From: Streptomyces violens
Lineage (GTDB): Bacteria > Actinomycetota > Actinomycetes > Streptomycetales > Streptomycetaceae
DNA length: 64,000 bases
Reading direction: 5' to 3'
NCBI RefSeq assembly: GCF_000717745.1
Contig: NZ_JOBH01000009.1
Location: forward strand, 124,001 to 188,000
Below are positions 17,632 to 32,053 of the stretch, one piece after another. The notes below the pieces were generated by a model. That model worked only from the letters and a program-made list of their open reading frames with translations, did no database searches and was not told the DNA's origin. Positions within the stretch are counted from its first letter, which is position 1, and every line of letters begins with the position of its first letter. The position numbers and the translations under genes are program-made.

Positions 17632-17661
17632 GGCCGGCTCCGCCCGTCGGCGGGGCCGGTC
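17632..17661 (+). terminator. Probable terminator after subtilase gene
   Basis: Imperfect 13-bp hairpin: arms 17632-17644 and 17649-17661 with loop CGTC and two G-T pairs. It lies 25 nt after the stop codon. Confidence 0.65.
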
Positions 17662-17718
17662 CGCTGCTGTCCGCGTGCCACGCGGCGGCCGGTTCGCCCG
17701 GCTCGTTCGCGGTGCGGT

Positions 17719-17750
17719 GTTACGTACGAGTAGTTCATCCGCGGGCGGAT
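17719..17750. promoter_or_regulatory. glgE upstream motifs: GTTACGTACGAGTAG and a 14-bp palindrome
   Basis: Upstream of glgE there is GTTACGTACGAGTAG (17719-17733), closely similar to the palindromic site before the DUF6230 gene at 45806. Next to it is a perfect inverted repeat, ATCCGC-GG-GCGGAT (17737-17750). Both are in the 250-nt gap between the protease and glgE. They could be operator or promoter elements; no protein is assigned. Confidence 0.35.
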
Positions 17751-17859
17751 TGCCCGGCCGCGGAGCGTGGGAAGGCTCTGGCGGAACGTTTGTTGCGTGC
17801 CTCCCCCGCGTGTCCCGCCCTGCGCACCTCCAACCGAGTGAAAGGCGACAGGACCGTTC

Positions 17860-19925
17860 ATGCCCGCAACCCGTAAGCCCGCCGCGGAGATACAAAGGAC
17901 AACACCCCGCAAAGTGTCCCAAGTCTCAGGTGATCCCATGATCGGTCGCATTCCCGTCCTGGACGTCCGTCCCCAGATCGACTGCGGGCGCCGCCCGGCC
18001 AAGGCGGTGACCGGCGAAACCTTCGAAGTCTCCGCCACGGTCTTCCGGGAAGGCCACGACGCGGTCGCCGCCAATGTCGTGCTGCGCGATCCAAGCGGCC
18101 GGAGCGGCCCATGGACGCCGATGCGGGAGCTGGCGCCGGGCACGGACCGCTGGGGCGCGCTGGTCACCCCGGACGCGGAGGGCCGCTGGACGTACACCGT
18201 GGAGGCGTGGTCGGACCCGGTGACGACCTGGCGGCGCACGGCGCAGGTCAAGATCCCGGCCGGCCAGGACACCGGTCTGGTGCTCGCCGAGGGTGCGGCG
18301 CTGCACGAACGGGCGGCGGCGGGGGTGCCGAAGAACGCGGGGCGCGAATCGATTCTCCGGGTGGCCGACACGCTGCGCGACGAGAGCCTGCCGGCCGCCA
18401 CCCGGCTGGCCGCGGCGCTCACCCCCGAGGTGATGGACACCCTCGGCCGGCACCCGCTGCGCGAACTGGTCAGCGCCTCCCGGCCGATGCCGCTGCTGGT
18501 GGAGCGGCGCCGGGCGCTGTACGGCTCGTGGTACGAGATGTTCCCGCGTTCGGAGGGGGCGTACGAGGCGCCCGACGGGACCCTGGTCAGCGGTAACTTC
18601 CGGACCGCCGCCGAGCGGCTGCCGGAGGTCGCCGCGATGGGCTTCGACGTGGTCTACCTGCCGCCCATCCACCCGATCGGCACGACCCACCGCAAGGGCC
18701 CGAACAACGCGCTCTCCGCGGGCCCGCACGACGTCGGCTCGCCGTGGGCGATCGGCTCGGCCGAGGGCGGGCACGACGCCATCCACCCGGACCTGGGCAC
18801 CTTCGAGGACTTCGCGTACTTCGTGCGCACCGCGCGGGACCTGCGCATGGAGGTGGCGCTGGACTTCGCGCTGCAGTGTTCGCCGGACCATCCCTGGCTG
18901 GACAAGCATCCCGAGTGGTTCCACCACCGCGCCGACGGCACCATCGCGTACGCCGAGAACCCGCCGAAGAAGTACCAGGACATCCACCCCATCGCCTTCG
19001 ACGCGGACTTCCGCGGCCTGGTGAAGGAGACGGAGCGGCTGCTGCGCTTCTGGATGGAGAAGGGGGTGCGGATCTTCCGGGTCGATAACCCGCACACCAA
19101 GCCCGTGGTGTTCTGGGAGAAGGTGATCGCGGACATCAACCGCACCGATCCGGACGTCATCTTCCTGGCCGAGGCGTTCACCCGCCCCGCCATGATGCGC
19201 ACCCTCGCGCAGGTCGGCTTCCAGCAGTCCTACACGTACTTCACCTGGCGCAACTCCAAGCAGGAGCTGACCGAGTACCTCACCGAGCTGTCGCGGGAAT
19301 CGGCCGACTGCATGCGGCCGAACCTGTTCGTGAACACCCCGGACATCCTGCACGCCTACCTCCAGCACGGCGGCCGGGCGGCCTTCGAGGTACGCGCGGT
19401 GCTGGCGGCGACCCTGTCCCCGACGTGGGGCGTGTACGCCGGATACGAGCTCTGCGAAGGGACTCCTGTACGAGACGGGAGCGAGGAGTACCTGGATTCG
19501 GAGAAGTATCAGCTGCGTCCCCGCGATTGGCAGACAGCGGGTCGCGAGGGCCGTAGCATCGCTCCTCTCATCACGGCACTCAACCGGCTGCGCCGCCGTC
19601 ATCCGGCACTCCAGCAGTTGCGTGCCCTGCACTTCCATCATGTCGACAACGACGCGGTCCTTGCGTACTCCAAGCGCGAGGGCGCCGACGTGGTCCTCAC
19701 GGTCGTGAACCTCGACCCGCACCACACCCACGAGGCGACGGTGTCGTTGGACATGCCGGAGCTCGGCCTCGACCGGCACGAGTCCGTACCGGTGCGCGAC
19801 GAGCTCACCGGCGAGACCTACCACTGGGGCAGGGACAACTATGTGCGCCTGGAGCCGGGCAGTGGCATTGCGCCCGCGCACGTGCTGTCCCTGCGACCGT
19901 CCTCACCGATCGGAGGGTCACCCAA

Positions 19926-19929
<4 letters not shown>
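17860..19929 (+). CDS. glgE: Alpha-1,4-glucan:maltose-1-phosphate maltosyltransferase GlgE
   Basis: Extends alpha-glucan by transferring maltosyl units from maltose-1-phosphate (GH13_3). The 689 residues include an N-terminal all-beta domain, a helical insert domain and the catalytic barrel. Asp409 in [10 protein letters not shown] is the nucleophile and Glu438 in FLAEAFTRP the acid/base. These correspond to Asp394 and Glu423 of S. coelicolor GlgEI with a constant offset of 15. The ATG start at 17860 (MPATRK) matches the known N-terminus style; an internal ATG at 17938 ([10 protein letters not shown]) is the alternative. It is first in the glgE-treS-pep2-glgB series and overlaps treS by 4 nt. 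Confidence 0.96.
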
Positions 19930-21629
<1,700 letters not shown>

Positions 21630-22011
21630 CCGGCACGACGTTCCGGGCACCGGCCGGGCTTTCGGGCCGGTGCCGCGCGGGCGCACCTCACGGCGCGCCC
21701 GCGCACCGCCGCGTACGGGCCCGTCGCGCCGGCCGGCAGGCCGTCCGTGCCGGGGGCGCGAAGCTACCCGCCCGTACATGCACGCAAGGCGTGTTCGGGT
21801 GTTTTTCGACCTTTCGCCCGGGCAGTCTCCCTACTGCCGCACGGGCCGGACGATCCACGCGCCGCGCCTCCGGGCGTGGGGACACCTGCCGCAGATCCGC
21901 TGCCGTACGGACGATCCTCGCCCGACACGTCCCGCACCGCCCCACAGTAAAGGCCGTATTCCGGGACACTTTGCCGTAGCTGTCGTGTGCCCGGGGAAAG
22001 GACGCGACGTC
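21630..22011 (+). terminator. treS-pep2 intergenic region with hairpin at 21647-21675
   Basis: 382 nt with no credible gene. A 10-bp stem (21647-21656 pairing with 21666-21675, 9-nt loop) begins 17 nt after the treS stop and looks like a terminator or attenuator. The rest is somewhat AT-richer near 21780-21830 and probably carries the pep2-glgB promoter, so pep2 and glgB may be controlled separately from glgE-treS. Confidence 0.6.
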
Positions 22012-23637
22012 ATGTCGGAAACCGCCTCGACCCGTGCTCTGCAAGGCCGGCACCACCGGCCGTCCGTCACCACCGCACCCGGACTGCTGCCCTCGCTCGA
22101 CCCCTTGCTGCGCGAATGGGTGCCACGGCAGCGGTGGTTCGCGGGCAAGGGCCGCCCGGTCACCGGCTTCGACCTGGTCGCGGCCGCCGAGCTGCTGCCC
22201 GTCGACGGGACCGCCGGCGGTGCCGCCGCGCCCGGACTGCTGCATCTGCTCGTCCGCGCCCGGCAGCCCGGCATCAAGACCCGGGCGCCCGAGGACGACG
22301 ACTGCTACCAGCTGCTGCTCGGCGTGCACGGCACGCTGCCGCCGCGGCTCGCCCACGCGCTGATCGGCCGCCCGGACGGCGGACCGCTGGCCGGGCGCAC
22401 GGTCTACGACGCGCTGCTGGACCCGCGGCTGTGCACGCTGCTGCTGGAACGGCTGCGGGTGCCCGGGCAGCTCGGCGCGCTCCGCTTCACCGTCGAGCCG
22501 GAGACGTCCCTCGCCTCCGGCCTCAGCGCCCGGCCGCTGACCACCGAACAGTCCAACACCTCCGTGGTCTTCGGCGACGCCTACATCCTCAAGGTCTTCC
22601 GGCGGGCCTCCCCCGGCCTCAACCCGGACCTGGAACTGCCGCTGGCGCTGGCCCGCGCGAAGTGCTCCCGGGTGCCCCCGCCGGTCGCGTGGTTCGAGTC
22701 GGACGCGGCGGGGCCGGTGACGGCGGCCGAAGGGCCGCGCCACCACGCCGCAGAACCGATCACTCTCGGCGTGCTCACGCCGTTCCTGGACGGCGCGGCC
22801 GACGGCTGGCAGCTCGCGCTCAACGCCCTCTCGGTACGCGCCGACTTCACCGGCTCCGCGCGTGCCCTCGGCCACGCCACCGCCGAGGTGCACACCGCGC
22901 TCGCCGAGACGCTGCCCACCACCGAGTTGCGCCGCACCCACCTGGAGCTGATCGCCGCCGGCATGGCCGAGCGGCTGGACGCCGCAGCGCGCGCGGTCCC
23001 GGCGCTGCGCCCGTACCGCACCCGGCTGCGCACCGCCTTCCACGCGCTGACCACCCTCGGCCGGGACGGCCGCACCTTCGCCGCGCAGCGCATCCACGGC
23101 GACCTGCATCTGGGCCAGACGCTGCGCTCCGCGGGCGAGGGCCGCTGGTCGGTCATCGACTTCGAGGGCGAGCCGGCCCGGCCGTTGGCGGAAAGGCGCG
23201 ATGTCCAGCCCGCGGTGCGCGATGTGGCCGCTATGCTCCGGTCCTTCGACTACGCGGCGCGCAGCGGCCCCGGCGGCGGCGACGCCTGGTCGCTGGAGTG
23301 GGCGCGGCGCGCACGGACCGCGTTCTGCCGCGGCTATGCCGAGGCCGGCGGCCTGGATCCGGACTCCGTTCCGGAGCTGATGCGCGCGTACGAGACCGAC
23401 AAGGCCGTGTACGAGGTGCTGTACGAGGCACGGCACCGGCCGGACTGGCTGCCCATCCCGATGGCCGCCGTCCGCCGTCTCGCCGGCCCGGACCCGCGCC
23501 TGGGCACCGACCCGCAGCTGACGACCGACCCGCACGTGGGCGCGGGGCCCGACCCCTACGCCGAAGCGGACCCCGAGGAGGGCGACCCGTCGTTCCCGAC
23601 CTACGCGCCGCCCGAGGACCGCACCCGACCAGAGTGA
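22012..23637 (+). CDS. pep2: Maltokinase Pep2 (Mak1)
   Basis: Phosphorylates maltose with ATP to maltose-1-phosphate, the GlgE donor. About 541 residues with an aminoglycoside-phosphotransferase-like fold. It has the N-cap region with WVPRQRWFAGKGR, kinase motif HGDLHLGQ with catalytic Asp364, and metal-binding Asp383 in IDFEGEP, followed by the LAERR segment typical of maltokinases. The last about 60 residues are acidic and proline-rich with DP-repeat character. The ATG start at 22012 has GGGGAAAGGA upstream; the open frame extends further 5' but without coding character. glgB follows after 52 nt and is probably co-transcribed. Confidence 0.94.
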   Translation: MSETASTRALQGRHHRPSVTTAPGLLPSLDPLLREWVPRQRWFAGKGRPVTGFDLVAAAELLPVDGTAGGAAAPGLLHLLVRARQPGIKTRAPEDDDCYQLLLGVHGTLPPRLAHALIGRPDGGPLAGRTVYDALLDPRLCTLLLERLRVPGQLGALRFTVEPETSLASGLSARPLTTEQSNTSVVFGDAYILKVFRRASPGLNPDLELPLALARAKCSRVPPPVAWFESDAAGPVTAAEGPRHHAAEPITLGVLTPFLDGAADGWQLALNALSVRADFTGSARALGHATAEVHTALAETLPTTELRRTHLELIAAGMAERLDAAARAVPALRPYRTRLRTAFHALTTLGRDGRTFAAQRIHGDLHLGQTLRSAGEGRWSVIDFEGEPARPLAERRDVQPAVRDVAAMLRSFDYAARSGPGGGDAWSLEWARRARTAFCRGYAEAGGLDPDSVPELMRAYETDKAVYEVLYEARHRPDWLPIPMAAVRRLAGPDPRLGTDPQLTTDPHVGAGPDPYAEADPEEGDPSFPTYAPPEDRTRPE

Positions 23638-23689
23638 TCCGCCCTTCGATCCCCCGAACCCCCGAACGCCCCGCCAGGAGGCTCCTCCC

Positions 23690-26437
<2,748 letters not shown>

Positions 26438-26522
26438 GGACGCCGGCCGGGAGTCCGCTCCGCCGGCCGTACGGACGTGCTTGCGGGCCGGTGTCGCACC
26501 CCCTGCCCGTACGCACAAGAAA

Positions 26523-26555
26523 GGGGCCCGCCGGCGTCTGCCGCCGGCGGGCCCC
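26523..26555 (+). terminator. Strong terminator after glgB
   Basis: Perfect 13-bp stem: arms 26523-26535 and 26543-26555 with a 7-nt loop. It begins about 85 nt after the glgB stop. A smaller perfect hairpin (26579-26585 with 26590-26596) lies just beyond and may serve the convergent dctA gene. Confidence 0.85.
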
Positions 26556-26730
26556 GTTCCCCCGTGATCCCCCGTTCACCGGCGGTTTCCCGCCGGCCCT
26601 GGAAACTTTGCCGCTTCACAGCGTCCGGGGACAGCCCCGCCACGCCTTCGTTTCCGGCCCGCGACACCCTGATACGCAATCGAGAAATTCCGCACAAGAT
26701 CGCGAACTTGGTGCCCGCATCGGGGGCGCG

Positions 26731-28152
26731 TCAGACGCCGGCCTTCTTGACGTCGGTGCGCGGTTCCGGGACCTCCCCCTCGACTTCGTCGGCCTCCGGC
26801 GCCGGGCCGTGGCCGTCGTCCACCAGGGTCGTTTCGTCGAACGGGAGGTTGCCGGCCAGGACCTGGCTCACGCGGGACTTGTCGATCTCCTTGGTCCAGG
26901 TGCCGATCAGGACCGTGGCGACCGCGTTGCCCGCGAAGTTGGTGAGGGCGCGGGCCTCGCTCATGAAGCGGTCGATGCCGACGATCAGGCCGACGCCGTC
27001 GACCAGGTCGGGGCGGTGCGACTGGAGGCCGCCGGCCAGGGTGGCCAGGCCCGCGCCGGTGACGCCGGCCGCGCCCTTGGACGCGATGATCATGAAGACC
27101 AGGAGGGAGATCTGCTGGCCGATCGAGAGCGGTGCGCCCATCGCCTCGGCGACGAACAGCGAGGACATCGTGAGGTAGATCGCGGTGCCGTCGAGGTTGA
27201 AGGAGTAGCCGGTCGGGACGGTGATGCCGACCACCGGCTTGCTGACGCCCAGGTGCTCCATCTTCGCGATGAGGCGCGGCAGCGCCGACTCGGAGGAGGA
27301 GGTGGAGAGGATCAGCAGGAACTCGCGGCCGAGGTACTTCAGCAGCGTGAAGATGTTCACGCCGGCGATCAGGCGGAGCAGCGTACCGAGGACGACGATC
27401 ACGAAGAGCAGGCACGTGACGTAGAAGCCGACCATGATGACGGCCAGGGACTTGAGCGCGTCCAGGCCGGTCTCGCCGACCACCGCGGCGATGGCGCCGA
27501 AGGCACCGACCGGCGCGGCCCACATGATCATGGACAGAACGCGGAAGACCAGCTTCTGGAGGTGGCCGATGCCGCGCAGGACCGGCTCGCCGGTCTTGCC
27601 CATCGCCTGCAGCGCGAAGCCGACCAGCAGCGCGACCAGCAGGGTCTGCAGTACCTCACCGGTGGTGAAGGCGGAGACCAGGGTGGTCGGGATGATGCCG
27701 AGCACGAACTCGGAGCTGGACTCGCCGCCGCCCTCGGTCTGCGCCTGGCCCGCGTGCCGGAGCGTCTCGGTCAGATGCAGCCCGGAGCCGGGCTCCAGGA
27801 TGTTGCCGACGACCAGGCCGATGGCGAGCGCCACGGTCGACATGACCATGAAGTAGCCGAGCGCCAGGCCGCCGACCGCGCCGACCTTGGCGGCCTTCCG
27901 GACGGAGCCGACACCGAGGACGATCGTGCAGAAGATGACCGGCGAGATCATCATCTTGATGAGGTTGACGAAGCCCTCGCCGAGCGGCTTGAGCTCCATG
28001 GCGACGCCGGGGGCGATGAAGCCGACGGCGATGCCGAGCACCACCGCGGCGATGACGGCGATGTAGAGGTAATGGGTCCGGTCACGCTTCTTCGGTGCGG
28101 GCGTGGCGGGCTCGCCGGGAGTCCCGCCACCCGGCAGGATCGTTGCAGCCAC
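26731..28152 (-). CDS. dctA: C4-dicarboxylate:cation symporter DctA
   Basis: Takes up succinate, fumarate and malate with protons or sodium (DAACS family). 473 residues with about eight membrane helices and two re-entrant loops. The Ser-rich re-entrant motif STSSSESALPR and the conserved NLDGTAIYL segment, which contains the substrate/cation-binding region, are visible. The GTG start at 28152 is preceded by AGGAGG. It is divergent from a CitA/CitB-type two-component system, which in related bacteria senses di- or tricarboxylates and controls such transporters; regulation by that pair is an inference from position. The C-terminal tail is acidic. Confidence 0.95.
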   Translation of the reverse strand: MAATILPGGGTPGEPATPAPKKRDRTHYLYIAVIAAVVLGIAVGFIAPGVAMELKPLGEGFVNLIKMMISPVIFCTIVLGVGSVRKAAKVGAVGGLALGYFMVMSTVALAIGLVVGNILEPGSGLHLTETLRHAGQAQTEGGGESSSEFVLGIIPTTLVSAFTTGEVLQTLLVALLVGFALQAMGKTGEPVLRGIGHLQKLVFRVLSMIMWAAPVGAFGAIAAVVGETGLDALKSLAVIMVGFYVTCLLFVIVVLGTLLRLIAGVNIFTLLKYLGREFLLILSTSSSESALPRLIAKMEHLGVSKPVVGITVPTGYSFNLDGTAIYLTMSSLFVAEAMGAPLSIGQQISLLVFMIIASKGAAGVTGAGLATLAGGLQSHRPDLVDGVGLIVGIDRFMSEARALTNFAGNAVATVLIGTWTKEIDKSRVSQVLAGNLPFDETTLVDDGHGPAPEADEVEGEVPEPRTDVKKAGV

Positions 28153-28298
28153 GACTGCCTCCTGTCCTCGATTGTCCGGTTCTGCGTGTGACCTGCGGCT
28201 CTTGAACGCAAAACAAAGTCCCGGTGACTATGCACCCCCCTCTTGATCACGTCACCCTTACGTGCATTTCGTTCATGTAAACGTCAGTGGGCAAACTT

Positions 28299-29921
28299 AT
28301 GCACATGCGAATCCCCCGCCCCCGCAGCCTGGCCGGGCAGCTCTTCGCCGTGCAGGCCGTGCTGATCGCGGTCGTCGTGGCGGGCTGCGCCCTCTTCGCG
28401 TACTTCACCGCCGGCGAGCAGGCCGAGGAGACCGCGCGCCGCCAGGCCACCGCCGTCGCCACCTCCGTGGCCGACGCCCCCTACGTCGCGCGGGCGGTCC
28501 GCGCGGAGGACCCCACGAAGCTGCTGCAGCCCTGGACCGAGCGGGTGCGCAAGGACGCGGGCGTCGCGTTCGTCGTGGTGATGGACACCGACAAGACCCG
28601 GTATACCCATACGAACCCGTCCGCCATCGGCAAGAAGTACCTCGGGCACATCGGCCCGGCGCTGCGCGGCGAGGTCTTCCACGAGACGCACCGGGGCACC
28701 CTGGGGCCGTCCGTCCGCGTCGTGGCGCCGGTGCGGGACGGCGGCAAGGTCGTCGCGCTGGTCAGCTCCGGCATCACCGTCGAGACCATCAGCGGCGGGC
28801 TGCGCCGCCAGATGCTGTCGCTGATCGCCGTCGCGGCCGCCGCGCTGGCCCTGGGCGGCCTCGGCACGTACGTGATCAACGCCCGGCTGCGCCGGCACAC
28901 GCACGGCATGAACGCCGCCGAGCTGAGCCGGCTGCACGACTACCACCAGGCCGCGCTGCACGCCGTACGCGAGGGGCTGCTGCTGCTCGACGGGCGGCGC
29001 GCGGTCGCGCTGATCAACGACGGGGCGCGCGAGCTGCTGGGCCTCACCGGGGACGCGGTGGGCCGCCCGGTCGCGGACCTCGGGCTGCCCGCGCCGCTCA
29101 CCGGGGCGCTGCTCTCCCCCGCGCCCCGCGTGGACGAGCTGCACCTGACCGCCGACCGGGTGATCGTCGTGAACACCGCACCGGTCGACGACGGTGAGCA
29201 GCGCGGCACGATGGTCACCCTGCGCGACCACACCGAACTGCAGGCGCTCTCCGGCGAGCTGGACTCGGTACGCGGCTTCGCGGAGGCGCTGCGCTCCCAG
29301 GCGCACGAGGCCGCCAACCGGCTGCACACCGTCGTCTCGCTGATCGAGCTGGGCAGGGCGGACGAGGCCGTGGAGTTCGCCACCGCGGAGCTGGAGCTGG
29401 CGCAGGCGCTCACCGACCGGGTGGTGGGCGCGGTCGGCGAGCCGGTACTGGCCGCGCTGCTGCTCGGCAAGGCCGCGCAGGCCAACGAGTACGGCGTGGA
29501 GCTCACGCTGACCGAGGACAGCGGGATCGACGACGGGCTGCTGCCCGGCTGGCTGCCGGCCCGCGACCTGGTGACCGTACTGGGCAATCTCATCGACAAC
29601 GCGATCGACGCGGCGGCGGGCGGGCGCCCGGCGGGCGAGCCGGGCCGCGTCGTGGTCACCGTGCGCGCCACGGACGGCGAGCTGCTGCTGCGCGTCGCCG
29701 ACTCCGGGCCCGGCGTGGACCCCGGCCGCACCGAGGAGATCTTCCGGCGCGGCTGGACGACCAAGGCCGCGGGCCCTACGGTGCACGGCCGGGGCCTCGG
29801 GCTGGCCATCGTCCGGCAGACCGTGCGGCGGCACGGCGGTACGGTCACGCTGGAGCGGGCCCCCGAGGGCGGCGCGGCGTTCGCCGTGCGCCTGCCACTG
29901 CGGACGGAGCTGCCGGCATGA
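28299..29921 (+). CDS. CitA/DcuS-type sensor histidine kinase
   Basis: Membrane sensor of about 540 residues. TM1 (about 15-38) and TM2 (about 170-190) flank an extracytoplasmic PASp/Cache domain of the citrate/dicarboxylate type, which includes HTNPSAIGKKYLG as in CitA and DcuS. A cytoplasmic PAS domain (about 215-310), a short SPOB-type dimerisation helix with the phospho-acceptor His in QAHEAANRLH, and an HATPase domain (NLIDNAIDAA, GRGLGLAIVRQ) follow. ATG 28299 has GTGGG at 7-nt spacing; ATG 28305 and GTG 28287 are alternatives. It overlaps the regulator gene (ATGA) and is divergent from dctA, so the ligand is probably a C4-dicarboxylate or citrate. Confidence 0.93.
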   Translation: MHMRIPRPRSLAGQLFAVQAVLIAVVVAGCALFAYFTAGEQAEETARRQATAVATSVADAPYVARAVRAEDPTKLLQPWTERVRKDAGVAFVVVMDTDKTRYTHTNPSAIGKKYLGHIGPALRGEVFHETHRGTLGPSVRVVAPVRDGGKVVALVSSGITVETISGGLRRQMLSLIAVAAAALALGGLGTYVINARLRRHTHGMNAAELSRLHDYHQAALHAVREGLLLLDGRRAVALINDGARELLGLTGDAVGRPVADLGLPAPLTGALLSPAPRVDELHLTADRVIVVNTAPVDDGEQRGTMVTLRDHTELQALSGELDSVRGFAEALRSQAHEAANRLHTVVSLIELGRADEAVEFATAELELAQALTDRVVGAVGEPVLAALLLGKAAQANEYGVELTLTEDSGIDDGLLPGWLPARDLVTVLGNLIDNAIDAAAGGRPAGEPGRVVVTVRATDGELLLRVADSGPGVDPGRTEEIFRRGWTTKAAGPTVHGRGLGLAIVRQTVRRHGGTVTLERAPEGGAAFAVRLPLRTELPA

Positions 29922-30634
29922 CCTCACAGGACGAGCGCGGGCGCAGACCCGCGCACCCGGAAGAACCGCTCCGGGTACTGGTCGTCGAGGACGACCCCGT
30001 GGCCGCCGACGCGCACGCGCTGTACGTCGGCCGGGTCGAGGGCTTCACCGTCTCCGGCACCGTGCACACCGCCGCGGCGGCCCGCCGCCACCTCGACCAG
30101 CACCCCGTCGACCTGGTACTGCTGGACCTCTTCCTGCCGGACGGGCACGGGCTGCAGCTCGTACGGACGCTGCGCGCGGCCGGGCACACGGCCGACATCT
30201 TCGCGGTCACCTCGGCCCGGGACCTGACCGTCGTGCGCGAGGGCGTCTCGCTGGGCATCGTGCAGTACGTGCTGAAGCCGTTCACCTTCTCCACGCTGCG
30301 CGACCGGCTCACCCGTTACGCCGTCTTCCGCTCGGCGGCGGGCGAGGCCAGCGGCCAGGACGAGGTGGACCGGGCCATCGCCGCGCTGCGCGCGCCCCGC
30401 CCCGCCACGCTGCCCAAAGGGCTGACCCCCGCGACGCTCCGGGCCGTGACCGACGCGCTGCGCGCTGCCCCCGAGGGGCTGTCGGCGGGCGCGGCGGCCG
30501 AGACGGTGGGCATCTCCCGCATCACGGCGCGGCGTTACCTGGAGCATCTCGTGGACGCCGGACGGGCGGTCCGGGCACCGCAGTACGGCCACGTCGGGCG
30601 GCCCGAGTTGCGGTACCGCTGGTCGGACCATTGA
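29918..30634 (+). CDS. CitB/DcuR-type response regulator
   Basis: Cytoplasmic transcription regulator of 238 residues. The receiver domain has acidic pocket VVEDDP, phospho-acceptor Asp70 (LLDLFLPDG), Thr in AVTSARD and Lys in YVLKPF. The C-terminal region (about 170-235) has a winged-helix HTH with GLSAGAAAETVGISRITARR, as in the CitB/DpiA group. The start overlaps the kinase stop by 4 nt. Likely targets are dctA and possibly its own operon. The sugar-transport operon starts only 63 nt downstream, but a separate promoter element lies between them. Confidence 0.94.
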   Translation: MTSQDERGRRPAHPEEPLRVLVVEDDPVAADAHALYVGRVEGFTVSGTVHTAAAARRHLDQHPVDLVLLDLFLPDGHGLQLVRTLRAAGHTADIFAVTSARDLTVVREGVSLGIVQYVLKPFTFSTLRDRLTRYAVFRSAAGEASGQDEVDRAIAALRAPRPATLPKGLTPATLRAVTDALRAAPEGLSAGAAAETVGISRITARRYLEHLVDAGRAVRAPQYGHVGRPELRYRWSDH

Positions 30635-30644
30635 CCTGACCAAC

Positions 30645-30663
30645 CGGTCACCTTACGGTCACC
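30645..30663 (+). promoter_or_regulatory. PHO-box-like direct repeat upstream of the sugar ABC operon
   Basis: CGGTCACC occurs at 30645-30652 and 30656-30663, an 11-nt period. Each GGTCACC differs from the Streptomyces PhoP direct-repeat core GTTCACC at one base. It ends about 35 nt before the binding-protein start codon. PhoP control would link this transporter to phosphate state; this is an inference from the motif only. Confidence 0.45.
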
Positions 30664-30697
30664 GTGCAGCCCGTCGTGGCCAGTTGGAGGTACTGCT

Positions 30698-32053
30698 GTG
30701 CGTCCTGCCGTCCCGCTGATGTTCCTCTCCGCCGTGCTCGCCGCCGGCACGCTGACCGCCTGCGGCGGCGGCTCCGGGAGCGACCCGGATGTCGTCAAGG
30801 TCTCGTTCAAGCAGTCCACGGACAACCGGATCCGGGTCATGGACACATACCTGGCCGGGATGAAGAAGGAATTCGAGAAGGCGCACCCGGGCAAAAAGGT
30901 GAAGCTGGTGCCGATCAAGGCACCGGACTCCGAGTACTACACGAAGCTGCAGCAGATGCTTCGCTCCCCCAAGACGGCGCCCGACCTCGTCTACGAGGAC
31001 ACCTTCCTCATCAACTCCGACATCACCAGCGGCTATCTGAAGCCGCTGGACCCCTACCTGGACAAGTGGCAGGACTGGGAGCAGTTCATCGACACCGCGA
31101 AGACCGCGGCCAGGGGCGAGGACGGCAAGACGTACGGCGTGCCGGACGGCACCGACACCCGCGGCCTGTGGTTCAGCAAGGACATCTTCAAAAAGGCGGA
31201 CCTGCCCGCGAACTGGCAGCCGAAGAACTGGGACGACATCCTCGAAACCGCCCGCACCATCAAGAAGAAGGTCCCCGGCGTCATTCCGCTGAACGTCTAC
31301 ACCGGCAAGCCCGCGGGCGAGATGGCCACGATGCAGGGCTTCGAGATGCTGCTCTACGGCACGGGCGAGGACCCGCTGTACGACCCGGACCGGAAGAAGT
31401 GGGTCGCCGGCGGCAAGGGCTTCAAGGACTCCCTGAAGTTCGTGGAGACCGTCTACAAGGAGAAGCTCGGCCCGGAGGTCTCCGACGCGCTCGACCCGAA
31501 CATCGGCACCCGCGCCCGCGGCGAGCTGCTGCCCGAGGGCAAGCTCGCCATCAACCTGGACGGCTCCTGGCTGCCCCAGGACTGGATCAAGGGCTCGGGC
31601 CACGAATGGCCCGAGTGGTCGCAGGAGCTGGGCCTCGCGCACATGCCCACGCAGCACGGCCGGGCCCCCGGAAAGGTGAGCATGTCGGGCGGCTGGACGT
31701 GGGCGGTCCCGGCCAAGGCGGGCAACCCGGACCTGGCCTTCGAGTTCATCAAGACCATGCAGACCAAGAAGAACGCGCAGAAGTGGTACATCGCCAACTC
31801 CGGCATCGCGGTCCGGAAGGACGTCGCCGAGGACCCGCAGTACGTGAAGGCGCAGCCCGGCATCAAGTTCTTCACGGACCTGGTCGCGCACACCCACTAC
31901 CGGCCGGCCTACCCCGCGTACCCGAAGGTCTCCACCGCGATCCAGGAAGCCATGGAGGGCGTCACGACGGGCGACACCTCGGTGGCGGAGGCGGCGAAGA
32001 CCTATGACGAGGAGCTGGACTCGATCACGAACGGCGAAGTGGTCAAGAAGTGA
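30698..32053 (+). CDS. ABC sugar-binding lipoprotein (extracellular, family 1)
   Basis: Captures a sugar outside the cell for the two permeases encoded next. 451 residues with a lipobox LTAC at about residue 22 followed by a Gly/Ser linker, then a SBP_bac_1 fold (about 35-430). The GTG start at 30698 has GGAGG upstream. Visible family features include the N-terminal KVSFKQ strand, the LRSPKTAPDLVYED segment and the SGGWTWAVPAKAGNPDLAFE segment. The stop overlaps the first permease gene (GTGA). The substrate cannot be read from sequence; oligosaccharides are the usual cargo. No ATPase gene is present, so a shared MsiK-type ATPase is presumed. Confidence 0.93.
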   Translation: MRPAVPLMFLSAVLAAGTLTACGGGSGSDPDVVKVSFKQSTDNRIRVMDTYLAGMKKEFEKAHPGKKVKLVPIKAPDSEYYTKLQQMLRSPKTAPDLVYEDTFLINSDITSGYLKPLDPYLDKWQDWEQFIDTAKTAARGEDGKTYGVPDGTDTRGLWFSKDIFKKADLPANWQPKNWDDILETARTIKKKVPGVIPLNVYTGKPAGEMATMQGFEMLLYGTGEDPLYDPDRKKWVAGGKGFKDSLKFVETVYKEKLGPEVSDALDPNIGTRARGELLPEGKLAINLDGSWLPQDWIKGSGHEWPEWSQELGLAHMPTQHGRAPGKVSMSGGWTWAVPAKAGNPDLAFEFIKTMQTKKNAQKWYIANSGIAVRKDVAEDPQYVKAQPGIKFFTDLVAHTHYRPAYPAYPKVSTAIQEAMEGVTTGDTSVAEAAKTYDEELDSITNGEVVKK

